From Planctomycetaceae bacterium (GTDB taxonomy: Bacteria; Planctomycetota; Planctomycetia; Pirellulales; UBA1268), in NCBI GenBank assembly GCA_003509235.1, contig DONH01000004.1, forward strand, positions 1 to 7,704: a stretch of 7,704 bases of DNA, given 5' to 3'. Of this stretch, positions 7,035 through 7,704 are shown piece by piece. Both the position numbers and the translations under genes were made by a program. The notes under the pieces were generated by a model that searched no databases, was not told the origin of the DNA, and saw only the letters and a program-made list of their open reading frames with translations. Numbering within the stretch: the stretch's first letter is position 1; each line of letters opens with the position of its first letter.

Positions 7035-7070
7035 ATAATCAGATTGAAAAGATTATTCACGACGATTATT
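7035..7070. promoter_or_regulatory. GATTAT repeat cluster upstream of the DUF2805 gene
   Basis: ATAATC (7035-7040) is an inverted copy of GATTATT (7051-7057), which is repeated directly at 7064-7070 with a 13-base period. The three half-sites lie 45-80 bases upstream of ATG 6990, a position suited to an operator. No standard -35/-10 pair was identified. The rest of the 195-base gap (6991-7185) shows nothing else that I recognise. Confidence 0.3.
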
Positions 7071-7185
7071 TTGCTAGCGTGCAATTTGTGCTTGGAATAT
7101 GAGAAGGCATCAGTCAAAAGAATCTGACGTAGTGCGGAATAAGTGGCATTCATGCGCAGAATGAAGGCTGTCGCTTCACTCCCTG

Positions 7186-7308
7186 CTACATTCTGATGCG
7201 TTGTACGAACCAGAGTATTGCGGGAAGTACAGCCATTCCCAATGCGACTGCTGCAGATATAAATATTCCGGCAACCAGGTGCGTGAAAAGCAGTGTGATC
7301 ATATTCAC
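7186..7308 (-). CDS. Small single-span membrane protein, 40 residues
   Basis: A short minus-strand frame from GTG 7308 to TAG 7186 encodes 40 residues, almost all in one hydrophobic helix (about 4-33: MITLLFTHLVAGIFISAAVA and the next dozen residues) followed by a positive tail QRIRM, which predicts an N-out, C-in orientation. Its start is marked by AAGGTGA at 7320-7314, five bases before the GTG, one of the best Shine-Dalgarno matches in this window. ATG 7302 is an alternative start two codons in. The start lies 12 bases after the TPR gene's stop on the same strand, which suggests translational coupling and joint function. I do not recognise a family. Confidence 0.55.
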   Translation of the reverse strand: MNMITLLFTHLVAGIFISAAVALGMAVLPAILWFVQRIRM

Positions 7309-7313
7309 TTGTA

Positions 7314-7320
7314 TCACCTT
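7314..7320 (-). promoter_or_regulatory. Ribosome binding site of the small membrane protein
   Basis: AAGGTGA on the minus strand directly follows the TAA stop of the TPR gene and precedes GTG 7308 by five bases. It favours the GTG over ATG 7302. Confidence 0.55.
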
Positions 7321-7704
7321 TTAGTGGGCAGTGCTATCTATCTCAAGTAATCTTTTTTGGCAGTCATGAAGTCTTTCCCAGTCACCAGATTTTTCAAAAA
7401 CTTCCATCATTAATTGGAGGCAGCTTTTACAGCAAACCTCTTTTGATGAGAGTGACGTGAAGAGGGAATAAGCGCCTTCAATATCTCCACTCATAGTAAG
7501 TGCAGCCGCGAGTGATCGCCTGTAGGTACAGTTATCAGGTGCCAAGGAGGCGGCTCGACGCATCATGCCGATGACGGGCTTGGGTGCGTAACCCAGCTTC
7601 CGCATATAATGAGCAGCAGCAAAGATTGCTTCGTCGCAATCCGGGTCATTGTCGATCACGCGATAGCAAATAAAGAGAGCTTTTCTTGTTTCACCAACGC
7701 AGCC
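7321..7704 (-). CDS. C-terminal part of a TPR-repeat protein, cysteine-rich
   Basis: The frame is open from the right edge to TAA at 7321, giving the last 127 residues; its true start lies outside the window (the GTG at 7659 is only an internal codon). Helix pairs of TPR type are visible: GETRKALFICYRVIDNDPDC with EAIFAAAHYMRKLG (about 4-38), MRRAASLAPDN followed by RRSLAAALTMSGDIEGAYSL (48-81), and LQLMMEVFEKSGDWERLHDC (96-115). Such repeats mediate protein-protein contacts. Eight cysteines occur (2, 13, 23, 59, 91, 92, 95, 115), including a CCKSC motif at 91-95, which is unusual for a plain TPR and might bind metal or form disulfides. The missing N-terminal part could carry another domain. 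The small membrane protein gene follows immediately. Confidence 0.82.
   Translation of the reverse strand, partial: GCVGETRKALFICYRVIDNDPDCDEAIFAAAHYMRKLGYAPKPVIGMMRRAASLAPDNCTYRRSLAAALTMSGDIEGAYSLFTSLSSKEVCCKSCLQLMMEVFEKSGDWERLHDCQKRLLEIDSTAH

Noticed and set aside
6956..7153. 65-codon minus-strand frame upstream of DUF2805
   Set aside because: It overlaps the DUF2805 N-terminus in another frame, has no ribosome binding site and no recognised motif.
1..7704. CRISPR arrays, tRNA or rRNA genes, insertion sequences and integration sites
   Set aside because: No regularly spaced repeats, RNA gene cores, transposase-like proteins or terminal inverted repeats were seen on either strand.

Overview
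The window looks like chromosomal DNA of a planctomycete, probably a marine relative of Pirellulaceae, although Verrucomicrobiota or Lentisphaerota cannot be excluded. The basis is gene content: an exported DUF1080 (3-keto-disaccharide hydrolase) protein, an exported S9 peptidase carrying a VHL-beta-like domain, an exported iduronate-2-sulfatase-like arylsulfatase, moderate G+C, loose gene packing and mostly weak ribosome binding sites. No mobile element, CRISPR array, tRNA or rRNA was seen.

Layout. Positions 1-3908 hold three genes on the minus strand. In transcription order they are an S9B prolyl oligopeptidase-type serine peptidase (3908-1566), a DUF1080 protein (1460-657) and the N-terminal part of a serine-rich protein that runs off the left edge (509-1). 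The last one resembles, weakly, Tgl-type protein-glutamine gamma-glutamyltransferases. A stretch with three consecutive possible hairpins (556-627) lies before it. A 235-base divergent gap (3909-4143) separates these from two plus-strand genes: an EamA/DMT-type transporter (4144-5031, GTG start) and a sulfatase (5242-6666). The sulfatase converges on a minus-strand TIGR03643/DUF2805 protein (6990-6715). At the right end a TPR protein cut by the window edge (7704-7321) is followed, in apparent translational coupling, by a 40-residue single-span membrane protein (7308-7186).

How the genes may work together. The peptidase, the DUF1080 protein and the sulfatase all have export signals and fit breakdown of sulfated, glycosylated organic matter outside the cytoplasm or in the periplasm. 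The transporter could move small products, but nothing in the sequence fixes its substrate. The genes lie on both strands, so joint regulation is not shown.

Most notable observation: residues about 108-178 of the S9 peptidase align without gaps over 42 positions with the human VHL beta domain. They keep the hydroxyproline-pocket positions as Trp132, Tyr142, Thr155 (Ser in VHL), His159 and Trp161. A proline-type peptidase with a possible hydroxyproline-binding module suggests, as inference only, recognition of hydroxyproline-rich glycoproteins or collagen-like substrates. Secondary points are A8 and A9 tracts just upstream of that domain in the same gene, a complete iduronate-2-sulfatase active site with a CxAxR rather than CxPxR signature, a new small membrane protein gene, and a GATTAT repeat cluster in front of the DUF2805 gene.
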